Shown: positions 35,945 through 47,935 of the stretch, piece after piece | How positions within the stretch are numbered: position 1 is the stretch's first letter | How the letters are laid out: every line of letters begins with the position of its first letter | Source: Gnetum montanum | Lineage: Eukaryota; Streptophyta; Gnetopsida; Gnetales; Gnetaceae | Assembly (NCBI GenBank): GCA_015680685.1 | Contig: MNCI01022155.1 | Coordinates: 688,694-752,693 of the forward strand | Length of the DNA stretch: 64,000 bases | Direction: 5' to 3' | The notes under the pieces: model-generated | Database searches by the model: none | What the model was told of the DNA's origin: nothing | Seen by the model: the letters and a program-made list of their open reading frames with translations, nothing else | Program-made: the position numbers and the translations under genes

Positions 35945-38362
35945 AAGCTCATGTAGTTCTTAGAGGTGGTGGCTCCTCCATCAGTCACTTCGCTTTGTCA
36001 CTAGGCTTTTGAAATTGATAATGGTTCAGGAGTGCCTATAACTTTTCTTCCTTCATCCATGGATCCTGTACCATCTAGACAATTGAACTGATGTGTGCTG
36101 GCGTCAATACATCCCAAGGACATGACAATTGCAGAAACATTTTGATGGCCTTAACGTACCAAGCTGTAAACTACTATCGCTCTTCTTTGAATGTCCTAGC
36201 CTTTTCTTTAAATTCATAATAATTTATGAGTCTCTTGGCTAGGTCTAAAGTGACATCCTTTTGTTAATGGTAGCTAGTTTTAACCACCTTCAATTCTAAG
36301 TTTGCCATATGGAGCTTTTGCAAAGCATCTTTTCTATTTGCAAACTCTTTTTCATACAATGCATAGGTGGTTGCTACCTACTTCTCTAGCTTGTTTCTAG
36401 GCCAGCCTACTAGTAACATGGTAAGGTTAGCATATTTGAGGTTAGCCAATGCCATGTACTCTTTCAAATCCTTAATCTGCAAGTCTTTATTTTTCACTTT
36501 CGCTTGATGAACTAGAGCATAGCTATTCAAGATGGGTTGCTAGTTGGGATTTTGTGCTAACATGGATTCAATGTTGGCTTTAGCCACCTATATTTTCTTT
36601 TCATTTATTTGCTTATACATTCTTACTTGGTCATGGAAGTGTTTCTTTAGCTTTTCATGTTTCTTGACCTCATTTTTCCATGCACTGATTTTGATTGCTA
36701 ACTTCTATTGAATGGTGCTAACCTTCTCCATGGAGAGCATTCTATTTTCCCTAGCCAACTTATTGATGTCCTAGTTAATCCTCACCAATTGTTCTTGCAA
36801 CTAGTGGACACTTTCCAATAAAATATTCTTTTGCTTTTTAATTGCAATTAACCTTGAATTTTTAGCTGTGAGATGTTTGTTTTCTTCTTGCTTGGCATTC
36901 AGTACCTTTTTGTGGACATACATCCGTGCTTCGACTATAGAGGCATCCCAAATTGCATTTTCCTTCTCTTACTCTATAGTTTTGTTTTCCTTAATTAGCT
37001 TGGCCAATAGCTCCATCCTAAATTATTTCAACTAGTTAGGCATAATAAACTAGGCAGGATCCCATTGTTTGGCTCTTAGGGTGATTAGCTCTTGTTGCAA
37101 ACGTTGCACCTCCACTTCTGCATGTTCTANCAGAAATAGAAGTAAAACATGAGCCTCAATAGCACCCTGAAACACAAGCTCCATCACCACTACCGTTGCA
37201 AGATTATAGATCCTTAATGAGCAATCTACAGAAAATTACTGAAGCTGTTAGTTGGGGAAGCAGAGATGAGTTTAATATTTTAAGAGTAATCAATGATGTC
37301 ATATAGTCCACCATTTCAATTGATTCAACAAGTGGGCAAATTTCCTTGCAATCAAGAGGAGAATCCCAATGGTCAAGGAAAATCTTTGGAAATACCACAT
37401 CCTTCCAAGTAATACTTGAGATAGAAGGAGGTGTCACAATCATGGTAATGTAGCATTAGGATGCAATAAGCATAGTAGAAGTAATAATAGATCATATCAA
37501 GGAATCATTCAATGTACCTATTGTGCCCCTAGTGGATTTGATGAGGACCAAAGATGCTCAANGGAAGTGTTGGATTCCCTGCCTTTTTCTCCTCAAACTA
37601 CCTCTAAATTTCTATGAAATAGAATTTAGAAAGGTTGGCCATGTATTTTCCCATTAAGATAGTACTTCCTCTGGTTGCATATGTTGAGATCCTATTAAGT
37701 CCTTTGGTTAGGAAGAGATGATATGTGTCGACCTTGAAGTATGTCCTTTCCTCCAAAGTTAATTCATTATACATTTTTTCCTCCTTGCCATATGCTCATT
37801 TCAACCATAGCTTCCTAGTATTGGGGTCAAACATGGTGGTCAAAAGGGCTACCTTAGCCCCTTCGTTTAGCAAATTAAGAGTTTTTGCAATTACCTTGAT
37901 TGAGAATGAGACATTAACTCCACAAATGTTGATAGTGGTGCCCTTGTCTTTATTGTGCTAGAATAGGTGGGTCTCGCCAAGGTACCAATCACCACTATCT
38001 GAGAGAATAGGTCATAGCGATGAAACTTGGAGTTGTGTCTAAATCACTTCTGAGGCAAATGCCATGAATGGACTGAAGTTCATCTCCATGATAATTGTGG
38101 TCAACATGGACTTTTCTTGGATGACCATAAGGCATTTAGGGGGCAACGTGAGATGTTGTCCCTGCATGGGAACTAGTGGTTCTATGGCCTCTCCTTGGAC
38201 TGCCTATCCAATAACAAGAGCCTTTTGAAGGATGCTGAAAGATTGGGCTTCCTATTCTTCATGCTTTGCTACCTCATCCTATAGTCCCTTGCCACCTCTT
38301 GGGCATTTAGGTGCTCTCTACAAAGGTTCTTCTTATGCTCCTCTTTTTAGGACCATCTGCAA
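35945..38362 (-). pseudogene. E2 accessory ORF
   Basis: The N-terminal part (about 38360-37600) contains LFWHNKDKGTTINICGVNVS, AKVALLTTMFDPNTRKLWLK and ILMGKYMANLSKFYFIE, shared with E3 and P. The C-terminal part (about 36960-36000) is strongly charged with regular Leu, Lys and Glu, for example VHKKVLNAKQEENKHLTAKN, typical of a long coiled coil. The segment between Ns 37130 and 37562 is inverted. There is no membrane segment or zinc motif. Function unknown; a structural or Gag-interacting role is speculative. Stops are fewer than in the E3 copy. Confidence 0.6.
37131..37561 (+). other. Inverted segment bounded by single Ns
   Basis: The segment lies between Ns at 37130 and 37562. Read in reverse complement it continues the accessory ORF in the order of the E3 copy (about 30500-30960), so it appears flipped relative to its surroundings. 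The 79-aa ORF at 37204-37443 belongs to it. Likely a misoriented contig. Confidence 0.55.
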
Positions 38363-38371
38363 TCAAGCAAA

Positions 38372-39589
38372 TATCAAGTGTTACTAAGGTGCTAATATTT
38401 ACCATTAACAGATGTATACCATACTCATGACCTTAATTTCATTAAGTTCTTTAATTTATATGATTGCAAAGTTAAAAAAAGTTTTAGAAAAAATCCCCAA
38501 AAAGTGTTTATCTTCTTTTACAACCCTTTGCAATTGGTTCCTTTTTCCTTATTTGTGACTTCTTATAATAATTATGGTCCATTGGGTGAAAAGATTAAGG
38601 TTTCTAGAATTACCACAATTGATTTTTCAGTATAACACTTATGATTTTTAACTTTCTTACCCTTATAATATCCTTTGAAAGATAGCAAATTTCAAAAAAG
38701 TGGCATAAGTTTCTCACGAAGCACCCCCCATTACTAACTTGAATGCTTTGGGGTCAAATAGGTTCAAACGGTATGAGAATTGGAGTAGTAGAGAGTCAAA
38801 TATCACAAGTGGTAGTTGGTTGCATGGAGCTCTGAGTTGTGAGAGAAAATTTGAAAAAATCTCCTAGCTAAAAATGATGAGAATGAAGTTTGGGTGCCAT
38901 GGAGATCATATATATATAGGTTTTGTGTGACCCGATATCAGGTATCCGATGTTGTGCCCCACTTGATATTGGGTACTCGATATCAAGTGTTACTAAGGTG
39001 CCAATATTTACCATTAACGAATGTATACCATACTCATGACCTTAATTTCATTAAGTTCTTTAGTTTATATGATTGCAAAGTTAAAAAAAATTTTAGGAAA
39101 AATCCCCAAAAAGTGTTTATCTTCTTTTACAACCCTTCACAATTAGTACCTTTTTCCTTATGTGTGGCTTCTCATGATAATTATGGTTCCTTAGGTGAAA
39201 AGATTAAGGTTTCTAGCATTACCAAAATTGATTTTTCAGTATAACACTTATGGTTTTTAACTTTCATACCCTTATAATATCCTTTGGCTGATAGCAAATT
39301 TCAGAAAAGTGGCACAATTTTCTCATGCAAGCACCTCCCATGACTAACTTGAACACTTCAGGGTCAAATAGGTTCAAACAGTATGAGAATCAGAGAGGTA
39401 GAGAGCCAAATATTACAAGTGGTAGTTGGTTGCACAAAGCTCTGAGTCATGAGAGAAAATTTGAAAAAATGCCCTAGCTACAAATGATGAGAATGAAGTT
39501 AGGACACCATGGGGGTCATATATATAGGTTTTGTGCAAGTCGATATCTAGTATCCAACATCGCATCCCACCTCATATCGGGTACTTGAT
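38372..39589 (-). repeat. 609-bp tandem duplication holding internal promoter-like modules
   Basis: Units 38372-38980 and 38981-39589 begin with the same phrase (TATCAAGTGTTACTAAGGTG) and stay closely similar, with mostly single-base differences. Each contains a purine-tract motif (38722-38737 and 39334-39347), a TATA run (38909-38920 and 39519-39527, minus strand CCTATATATA) and a GATATC cluster (38932-38987 and 39540-39597). The module was thus doubled after or during the life of E2. Confidence 0.88.
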
Positions 39590-40960
39590 ATCGGGGTCCA
39601 TGAATAAGCATCTCATGGAGGTACTAAACATAAGAAATGAATCTCTAGGATTGGATGGAAGGTTTCAGGTTAGGTTCATAGTTCTAGGATAAGTAGAAAA
39701 TTGTATGAAGGCACTAGAAGTGTGAGAAGGTGGAGTTGGCGACATGAAGAGCTTTGGAAGAAGCAAGAAAAAGGGCATTTAAATCAAGTTTGTGGGACAG
39801 ATCAATTACACAAGAAGGAAAACTATAAAATTTAACAATTATGGGCTTGGAAGGTTAAGAATGATGTGGTTGTGTCAAACAAGTACAAGTCACAAAAGTT
39901 ACACAAGTGGATCCTCCCCAAAGCAAGCTCTAGCCTATGATGCCCTTATGTAACCACACCTAAAAATGTTTGTAGGGACTAAAAGGGTTGAATGCATTGC
40001 ATTCCTATGCAACAAAGCACACATGTTAAAACCACCAAGTTGAGATAGTAACTCTATGTTACACAAAACCAGAAGTTAGCATTAGATGAACAACAAGATT
40101 AGGCGGACTGCAGAAAAGATTGCAGAAATTAAGACATGAGGTGTCTAACCATAGGCACAATGAATTCTTGTGTGTTATTAATGGTTAAATAATTATGAGT
40201 CCTTCTTTCCAAGATTCAAACCCAAGTCCAAACCACATTTCAATGACATCGCATCATTTCATCACTTTAGCTGACGATCGTAAGAATATCATAGTTGCAA
40301 GGAGTAACATCACTTGGTGTTTTGTCCAAGGGAGGAGCTTATTTATGGCACACATGTTTGTTTTTTTTATTAAAGTAGGTTCTGAGAAGTAGCCAACCTT
40401 CAAGCATGGGTGCATGTCTTTCCAGTGGGACTTGCAAAAATTATTCAATGCTTTTTTATGGTACTCTTACTCCCATTTTTCATTAGATCTACAAGGATAT
40501 AATTACAACCTTAGCAACGTGATAGAACATATAGAAGTGCCTAAAGAGAATCCACAAATCCTCTTGATGTCACATCCTTTACATTCTGCCTTGGTTCTAC
40601 ACTCTTCTACCTAGACACAATGATTATGAATTTATTTTTACGTTGAATGATGAAAAAGAATATCATTATGATCAAGGTAAGAACTTCTTATTAATGGAAT
40701 GAGTGGATGGATGATGTGAGCTCCTTGTTTGAATAGTCAATCCCTTATGACTCGAAAACATAGAAAAACCTCACCTCAATGGGCTACATGATCATTTTAT
40801 TTAACAAGAAAGATTACATAACAAAGAAAATGAAAACAAAAAAAATAGAAAAATTTGAAAGGAATAGGAAAAATTATATCAAGAAATAAGAAAATGACAA
40901 AAAATTATAAAACAAAAAGGTGGAAAACACTTATGAATCCTAAAGATTAGAATGGGGTGT
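39590..40960 (-). other. E2 3' non-coding region next to gag
   Basis: No credible gene. It aligns with E1 300-1670 and E4 60590-62110. Short ORFs at 40195-40392, 40254-40448 and 40414-40614 are chance frames in this repeat. Confidence 0.6.
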
Positions 40961-43427
40961 GTTCCCCATGACTAAACATTTGTCCATGAGAAGGATTAAT
41001 AAGTGGATAGATAGGATTCATCCATGTATAAAACATTGGTAACTATTCATTACATGTATAAAACATTTGGTGTTGTAGTGCTTGCATAGTTAAATTGTTG
41101 ATTACACACTTGATTGTTAAATGTATGATGGATCAAGGTATGAGGTGTGTTAATGTTACAAATGTTTGACCCACTATTGCATCCTTGATCATGATATGGT
41201 ATGCATGGATTCGTTTGTCTCCCAATGCTTGTAGATTCATGGCTTGGGTTTGGGGTTGGAGTAATAATGGATGGCAGCCCCTGTGTAGGATTAGAGGACG
41301 TTGATTGTGAAAAGGAAGGCATTGCACTAGATTGAAATTATGCTAATTCAGGTGATGTGGTAGATCCATGAATATTTTTCTTTGTCTTACAACCTTTCCT
41401 AAGAAGGGTTTCTGACATGGCAATTGAGACCTATGCGTGTCAACATGTCTATGCACATTTGTAGCACAAGTGACATTCATTTGTTGATATTATGGTGTGA
41501 AATGTTCCTATGTTTTTGGTGGTGGCATGTGATGAGGTGGAGTATGAGAATATTGAGGGTAGGATGGATGGTAAGAGGCATAAGGTGGTGATCCCTCTAG
41601 GGATGTCATGGTTTGATGGTACTCAGGAGAATGATAGTCAAAATTTGAAGTAGAGGACGTAGAACTAGTTGGAGGAACAAGGTGTTGAACATAATATTCA
41701 TGCGATTTTGGTAGATAGGAAGGATATGGTTGATTTGGTGGTGGCCTCCCCCACAATTGCGGTTGTTGCCATTGTGGTTGATGACAGTGTTGAGGTTGGT
41801 AATAAGTCCCCCTAGGATGGTACAATTGGTTGTGGGGTTGTTCATAATTACCTTGTGGAAGAGGGAATCTCCCAAGCATGTGCTTCTATACAAACTTTGG
41901 ATTTAAGGTACCTACTCAATACTCATTAAGATGCAACAAGATTTGGCAATGGCCCTTTTGATGATCATATATGTAGATGTCACATCCATTATCTTCATCT
42001 ATGGTTGAGTCTATAGCCTCACTTTCTTCAGCCATGTTTCTTGTTTGCCAAAAAGTGTTCCTAGCTATTTATTGGTTCTATATCCTTTGTTTATTGTGAT
42101 CACCTAGCTTGTTTTGCATGATCCTCTCATCAATCATCTTAACAAGAGTTGTAAAATTTTCATATATCCATTTCGACATACTATTAAATTTTTCTTTAAG
42201 TTTGTTAATAGACTTTTGTATTGGAAAGGTTCATTGCAGTATCACCTTATTGAGAGTGGTTTCTTTCTCCTTACCATAGATATTGACCTCTGTCTATTGA
42301 AGAGTTGGGTCCCACTAATATTTCTTAACATTCTCCCATTTGCATATCTCTCCTTCTTATTTTTTCACATGATTGATTAGCTCTTGGATTTGATGGGCTT
42401 GTAGCTTGTATAATTGACCTAGAGCATACATGGTTTCATTACAAAGCCCATCTATGATGTGGAAAAGTTGCCTTTCCTTAAAGAAACCATGGCTTGGGCA
42501 TTTATTCAATAGGGAATAATATTGATTTAAGTCCATGTCCAAGGGTTCATGTTGTTCTTGTCTCCATCCTTGGATCTGTCTTTTCAGGTTGGACACCCTT
42601 GCATAGGTCTAGTATTTCTTGTTGAAGAGTTCCAACATTGTAGACCATTGTTGGATTGAATTTGGTTTTAACAATTTATACCACACTTTGGCTCTATCAA
42701 TTAGTATCCTAGAAAAGATGTTAAGCTTTTTCCATCCACTTTAAATATTGTAGGAAGCACAGGCATCATGGAAGGCTTTTAAATGAAGTTGTGGATTCAA
42801 ATCATAGCCTCCTGCAAATTTAGAAATATTATTCATATCACGCTTGGGTAGGCAACTCTCTTTGCGATGCCTGCAAAATATCTTAACTGCCTCTATGATT
42901 TACATTAGGCTCTAAGTGGCCAAAAATGGTTCATCATCATCAGACAAGTTGTAATGAAAATTTCTATTTAGTTGATGGCGATGATTTTGTCTATGTTCAT
43001 GTTGGTGACCATGAGTGTTCCTACAGGTTCGATTTTTGTTTCTATTCCAATCCTTTAGAGGAGTTTTATCTTCACACCTATGTTCATCTTTACTAGAACT
43101 AGACGTTGAAGGGGGAGAGGAAGATGAAGAATTGGAAGGACTTCCATGGCTTCTATGGTGTTCCTAATGGTCCTTTAATTTATTGTTTCTAGGTTTTGAG
43201 GAGTTCTTAGGCCTTGATGCCTCCCCTAGTTCAAGAATTACGTCACCTCCTCCAAGGTTTTCTACCTTAGGTGAATGTAGTCTTTGGGTGTCATTAGGAT
43301 GGTCATGAACATAGAAAACCCTTGCATAAGGTTGGTCACTCTAATTTTCCTCACCATATATCTCATTAGTTCTCCAATGATTGCTTTCGTTATAGAGTGC
43401 ATGGCTGCTTCCTTGTGAAAGAGACAT
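40961..43427 (-). pseudogene. gag: E2 gag pseudogene
   Basis: The likely start is the ATG at 43425-43427 (MSLSQG). N-terminal Ser/Arg/His-rich region (about 43200-42950), then SDDDEPFLAT, MNNISKFAGGYDLNPQLHLKAFHDAC (about 42850-42770), and the capsid core to LDMDLNQYYSLLNKCPSHGF (42357-42596). The knuckle at 41946-41984 has its second Cys changed to Tyr (CDIYIYDHQKGHC). The Pro/Tyr/Gln-rich tail is at 41508-41879. A few stops and frameshifts break the frame, which is otherwise longer and better kept than in E1. The 3' limit is approximate. Confidence 0.85.
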
Positions 43428-43533
43428 TGTTGTTGGCTTATGGTGTGTGTAATTTAATATTTTCTAAAGGATATATCATTAATACCTTTACAACAATTTT
43501 GGATGATGTAACTAATCTAGATAAGAAGCACCA

Positions 43534-43551
43534 TCCTCAACAATGGCGCCA
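43534..43551 (-). other. E2 primer binding site (tRNA-Asp type)
   Basis: The minus strand reads TGGCGCCATTGTTGAGGA, one base from the LTR end. It has the TGGCGCC core and a decayed 3' half. Confidence 0.85.
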
Positions 43552-43552
43552 A

Positions 43553-44016
43553 TGATAGGCGATGAGGTATCCCTATGCCCAACCATATGAATCACAAGTG
43601 TTCACACACAATCCAATTGAATTCTATGGATGGAACTAGTTGTGCATCTAAATCGTTATGCTTTGATTGTAGTTCATTGTCTTCCCACTTAGACTAGTGT
43701 AGCTTTTTCATGTCTGATTTAGTCCAAAGTAAGGCATATGATGTTATCTAATTCTATGTTGCTCCTAATGACAATAAAGAGATAAATTAACTAAGCTAAT
43801 GAACAATGGAAAATAAGATGTAAACTAGCCTATGTGTGATAAGTACCCATCCCAATTATATGTACATGCCTTGAATTTCATATAGCTAATTTTGGGATTT
43901 CCAAGCATATGTCATTGGGTGTGCCAAATGATACATTGCTGGATTATCAAGTACTCATTCCACTCAATGATAGGAAATTAAATAGTAATAAATGGAAACA
44001 TTTAACTAAAGAAAAT
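43553..44016 (-). repeat. E2 5' LTR, part next to gag
   Basis: Begins TGATAGGCGATG on the plus strand and follows the E2 3' LTR until about 35290 equivalent. It is interrupted at 44016 by E-in. The other part is 53911-54299. Confidence 0.9.
44012..44016. repeat. Target site duplication of E-in, left
   Basis: AAAAT, against AGAAT at 53911-53915. Four of five bases match, acceptable for an older insertion. Confidence 0.6.
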
Positions 44017-44856
44017 TGATGAGCAACAAGGTATCCCTACACTCAACCATATGAATATGAGCGTACATGCACGATCTAGTCGAATTCCAATGACTAAGTG
44101 CCCATGCGCCTCTATGGAACAAGGATGGGTTAGTCAATCATTGTCTTCCCAAGCTTGCTTGTATAGCATGATTGTATGGTTAAGTAAATGTGAGGTATAT
44201 GATTTTTATGGTTTTTTATGTTTTTATGTCTCAATGCTAGAGAGGGAGAAGAGAATTAATTAAGTAACTAATTTAATTTAACTAATCAACTATACTCTAA
44301 CTAGTCCAAACACCAGCATCTGTTCCCACTTGTCGTACACATCCTGAACCAATGTAACACTACTGGGATTACCAAACACTAATTGTTACTGGGTTACCAG
44401 GTGTTACACACATGCTCGAAGTGGTCATACTAAGTGTGCTTACGTATGGAAAATTAAGAAGGTAAGGGAGAGAACATTAACTAACTAAGGAAAATGTTGA
44501 AGAACTATAAATAATATTAATTAAGCTATTCTGAATGTTGCAAGGTTTATCACAAAGTTCATCTTTATTGTTGTACACAAAGTGTGCTTAGGTACACCAT
44601 GCTCGAATAAAGATCTATTCACTTTATGACTCCTACTATGGGCACTCTAAAATAATTCTAACTCTAAGAGGAGAAAAAGGCAATAGTTCAAATAAGGGAC
44701 TAATTAACTAACTTCCAAACCAAGTGTGCTCACCTCTTATTTATAGGCAATGAGACAGGTTCTGACATCGGATGCCCGATATCGCTTGGTAGGCTCCAAT
44801 ATCGTGGACCTAATATTGTGAATGTGATATTGTCGCCTCGATATCATGGCTCATCA
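44017..44856 (-). repeat. E-in 3' LTR
   Basis: 840 bp, TGATGAGCAAC...GGCTCATCA on the plus strand. It includes a TATA box (44737-44745) and the palindrome array 44763-44849, which reads in part GACATCGGATGCCCGATATC. The plus-strand ORF at 44051-44263 recurs in the other LTR at 53142-53336 only because the LTR is repeated. Confidence 0.93.
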
Positions 44857-44870
44857 TACCCCCATGACTA
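44857..44870 (-). other. E-in polypurine tract
   Basis: The plus strand TACCCCCATGACTA lies directly against the 3' LTR; on the minus strand it is TAGTCATGGGGGTA. It is the primer for plus-strand synthesis by position and composition. Confidence 0.82.
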
Positions 44871-46873
44871 AATGAAAACTCATCCTTGAGTTCCTTACAA
44901 AATATTGGGAAGGCATGGGATTATTGACTGAATGAAAACTAAGGGTGAAATGGGCTAACAGACTCAAAGTGCTTGGTGAATGGATCTATAAGGATATTAC
45001 AACATTGGTGTTCATACCCATTGTGGTGAACACCATACATAGATGACATCCAAGCTCTCATTCAACAACTTGGAGAGAGAGAAAAGAAAATGAGGTACAT
45101 TGTTTCCGATGCCGCGATTGTGTGTTTCGTTGTTTATCCATAGCCACATGATCCAACTTGCTCTTCGCATAAACGCTCTAGATCCAATTCATCCTAAGTG
45201 CTCTCCTCCTTCCCTAGTCCATTGTCCACATACTCACCATCTTCACACACAACACAGTCACAAATTAGCAAGGATAGATAAGCCATAATGTAGTTGATAC
45301 CTTACCTTATTATAAAGCACATTGGCTAAGTTGTGGGTATGGCAGATACTAGGTTAGAGGTTTATCACTAGTGACTACCCAAGGTGTAGGGGTGAGACAA
45401 GTAGTAGAATGGAAAAATTTGTGACAAGACCCCCATGACTAAGAGCAAACATTTGGTAGCGATAGGATGAAAAATAAAAGAACAAAAAAGATTAAAGAAA
45501 AAATGACACAAACTTTAAAACAAACATGGATGTCACGGATGGGGAGAACAAGAAATTGTTGATTGCAAGGAATGTTTGAGGAAAAGATCTTAACCATTGC
45601 ACCAGAAAGAAATGCCAGTGGGTCCTCCCCAAAGTAGGTGTGTGCCCTATATGCCTTGACAAACCTACAACCCAAAGAGTCCGTAGGATCAAAGAATTAC
45701 ATTTGGGAGCAAGATTTAAAACCTTACCCATAAGAATTTACTGAAGAAAAACAATGCATCGGCTAGCATATAGACTGATCATAAAACTAGCAATGAGGTA
45801 GAAAATGGGAAGAAATATCGAAGGAGAGGAGAAGATGGACTGGAATCCCAAGAGTGAGGTTATGTAAAGTCCCTTGTATATTATATGGTTAAGGTGACTG
45901 ATTAGAATTCATTCCAAATCCATATTCAAACCAACCACATCTAGTGACCTTGCATCAACACATTTGACCAACCCATCCTCTTGAAGCAACAAGAATGCGC
46001 CCATAGAGTCACCATCATTCCAAGGAGAGCGAGATACAGAAGTAGGAAGCAAGAAAGGGCCTTAGTTAGAGGGAACCTTTAGACATGGGAAACATGTCTT
46101 TCTAGTTCCATAACCAGTGCTTGTAGCCCATGGTTCTTTATTATGTCTAAGGGGTGTGCTTTGAATTCTCACTTGTTTTTTCATATTTTTTTTGCGTGAG
46201 AACCACACCATGCAAAGACTTATTTTAATCATTTGACTTCCTGATGTTTGGTCATCAGCAGAATGGTGGGAAACCCATGAAAAGCATTCAAGTATCCAAG
46301 AGAATAATCAACACAAATGCATCGAATCCCCTTGAAGTCACACCCTTTCAATCTATTGGAATCCTTCTTTGGTTTGAAGAGTACTAAGCCACCATTTCAT
46401 TAATAAGTTTTCTTAGAAAAAGGGATAGTACACTTCCAAAAAAAAGGAAAACCATAGAGTTGAATGGATGAATGGATGACATGGACTCATTTCTTGTTTT
46501 ATCAAAAGAAACCATATCCTAGCATCAACATTCAAAGTCAAAGGTAAAAACCCAGCATTAGCAACAACAACATTATAATTCAATCCACCATCATGAGCAC
46601 TTATTATATGATGAATGAAAGTAAATCAAATAAAGAAACAAAGAAATAGTGAAAATGTTAACAATGGTGTAAAACAAAAATAAGTAAAATTGAAAAATAT
46701 GTAAAACAAAGATGTGTAAAACAAAAAGTGCTAAGGGCTTAGAATGGTTATCAGTGGTGGCCATCTCCCCCACGACTGAGTTGGAAGGAGGTAATCCAAA
46801 ATAAGGAGTAGGGTTATTCATCAATAGAGGTAGTATGAGTACTAGCTATCCTAGGCTCATGGAAAGGTCTGGT
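44871..46873 (-). other. E-in 3' non-coding region
   Basis: No gene is supported; short ORFs at 45100-45288, 45439-45731 and 46591-46824 show no family signal. Further copies of the GTCATGGGGG motif lie at 45430-45440 and 46766-46777 (the latter as CCCCCACGACTGAG). Unlike E2 and E3, no accessory ORF is present. Confidence 0.6.
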
Positions 46874-47935
46874 CTATTGGATGTTGACCAGTGATCTTTT
46901 ATCTGGGCTCTCAAGTTTAAAGATCATGATGGCTCTTGAAGGAAAGGTTTCATGAATAATATAAGGTCCTTCCCATAGCATTTGGAATTTAGTGCATTGG
47001 GGCACATGTGTGGGATTCCAATAGAGAACCTTATCTCCTGGTTGATATTTAACTTTCCTAATCCCTAGGTCATGACGTTGTTTATTGAAGGTCATGTGCA
47101 ATTCGTTAGATGATAGGGAGGCTAATCAATTTTCATCTAGTAAGTTAAGATTCATTAACCATTCTTTTTATGCTAGATTGAGGTCAAGGTTGAGGTCACA
47201 TGCTATGGATAGTGTACGAAGCTTTGCTTGAATAGGAAGTGTTGGTAGTTTACCGTACACTAACTCATAGGGAGAGTAGCCTATAGGTACTTTCCATGTG
47301 GAGCGGTATGCCCAAAGAGCATCATTCAATTTGGTGCTCTAATCTCGTCTATACTTGCTAATAGTTCATGTCAGTATTTTTGTAAGCTCTCTATTGGTAA
47401 CTTTGACTTGACCATTTTCTTGGGGATGATATGGTGTAGTCAATTTGTGCTCTACCCCTAAGCATTGCAAGAATTTCTGAAAAGTCATGCCTGTAAAATG
47501 TATACCATTATCTAAAATAAGTGCACGAGGCACAACAAACCTATTTATGATTTTTTATTGAACAAATCATGTAGCGATAGATGATGTACAGTCCATAACA
47601 GTAACTGATTTTGCCCATTTTGTAAAGTAGTCAATGGAACAACAATGTAAGCTTTTCCATTGGACATTGGTGTAATAGGCCCCATAAAATCAATTCCCCA
47701 TATGTCGAAGGATGCTAAAAGTTGAATCCATTGTTACGGGCCCTTCATTCTAGTAGTCATTCCTCCATCATGTTGACAACGCTCACAAGATTGGACGAAA
47801 TGATGGGCATCCTGGAACAATGTAGGCCAATAATATCTTGCAAGCAAGATTTTAATGGCCATTTGTCTCCCAACATAATAACCCCTACAAGGACCCTCAT
47901 GAGTGTCTTGGAGAACTCATAATTGATCTACATCA
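46874..47935 (-). pseudogene. E-in integrase
   Basis: The zinc domain is near 47900-47755 (THEGPCRGYYVGRQMAIKIL then CERCQHDGG), the core starts at about 47700 with GIDFMGPITPMSNGKAY, and the C-terminal domain is at 46874-47101 (QPGDKVLYWNPTHVP, LWEGPYIIHETFP). Middle parts are frameshifted. Integrase joins the cDNA ends to target DNA in the nucleus. It is the last domain of pol; no chromodomain is seen, in keeping with Athila-like rather than chromovirus elements. Confidence 0.85.

Noticed and set aside
38894-39244. A 116-aa plus-strand ORF across the palindrome module
   Set aside because: It spans a tandem repeat of non-coding character; the sister unit does not keep the frame.
44051-44263. 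A plus-strand ORF conserved at 53142-53336, as if a real small protein
   Set aside because: Both copies lie at the same place in the two LTRs of E-in, so the conservation comes from LTR duplication; they are antisense to the element.
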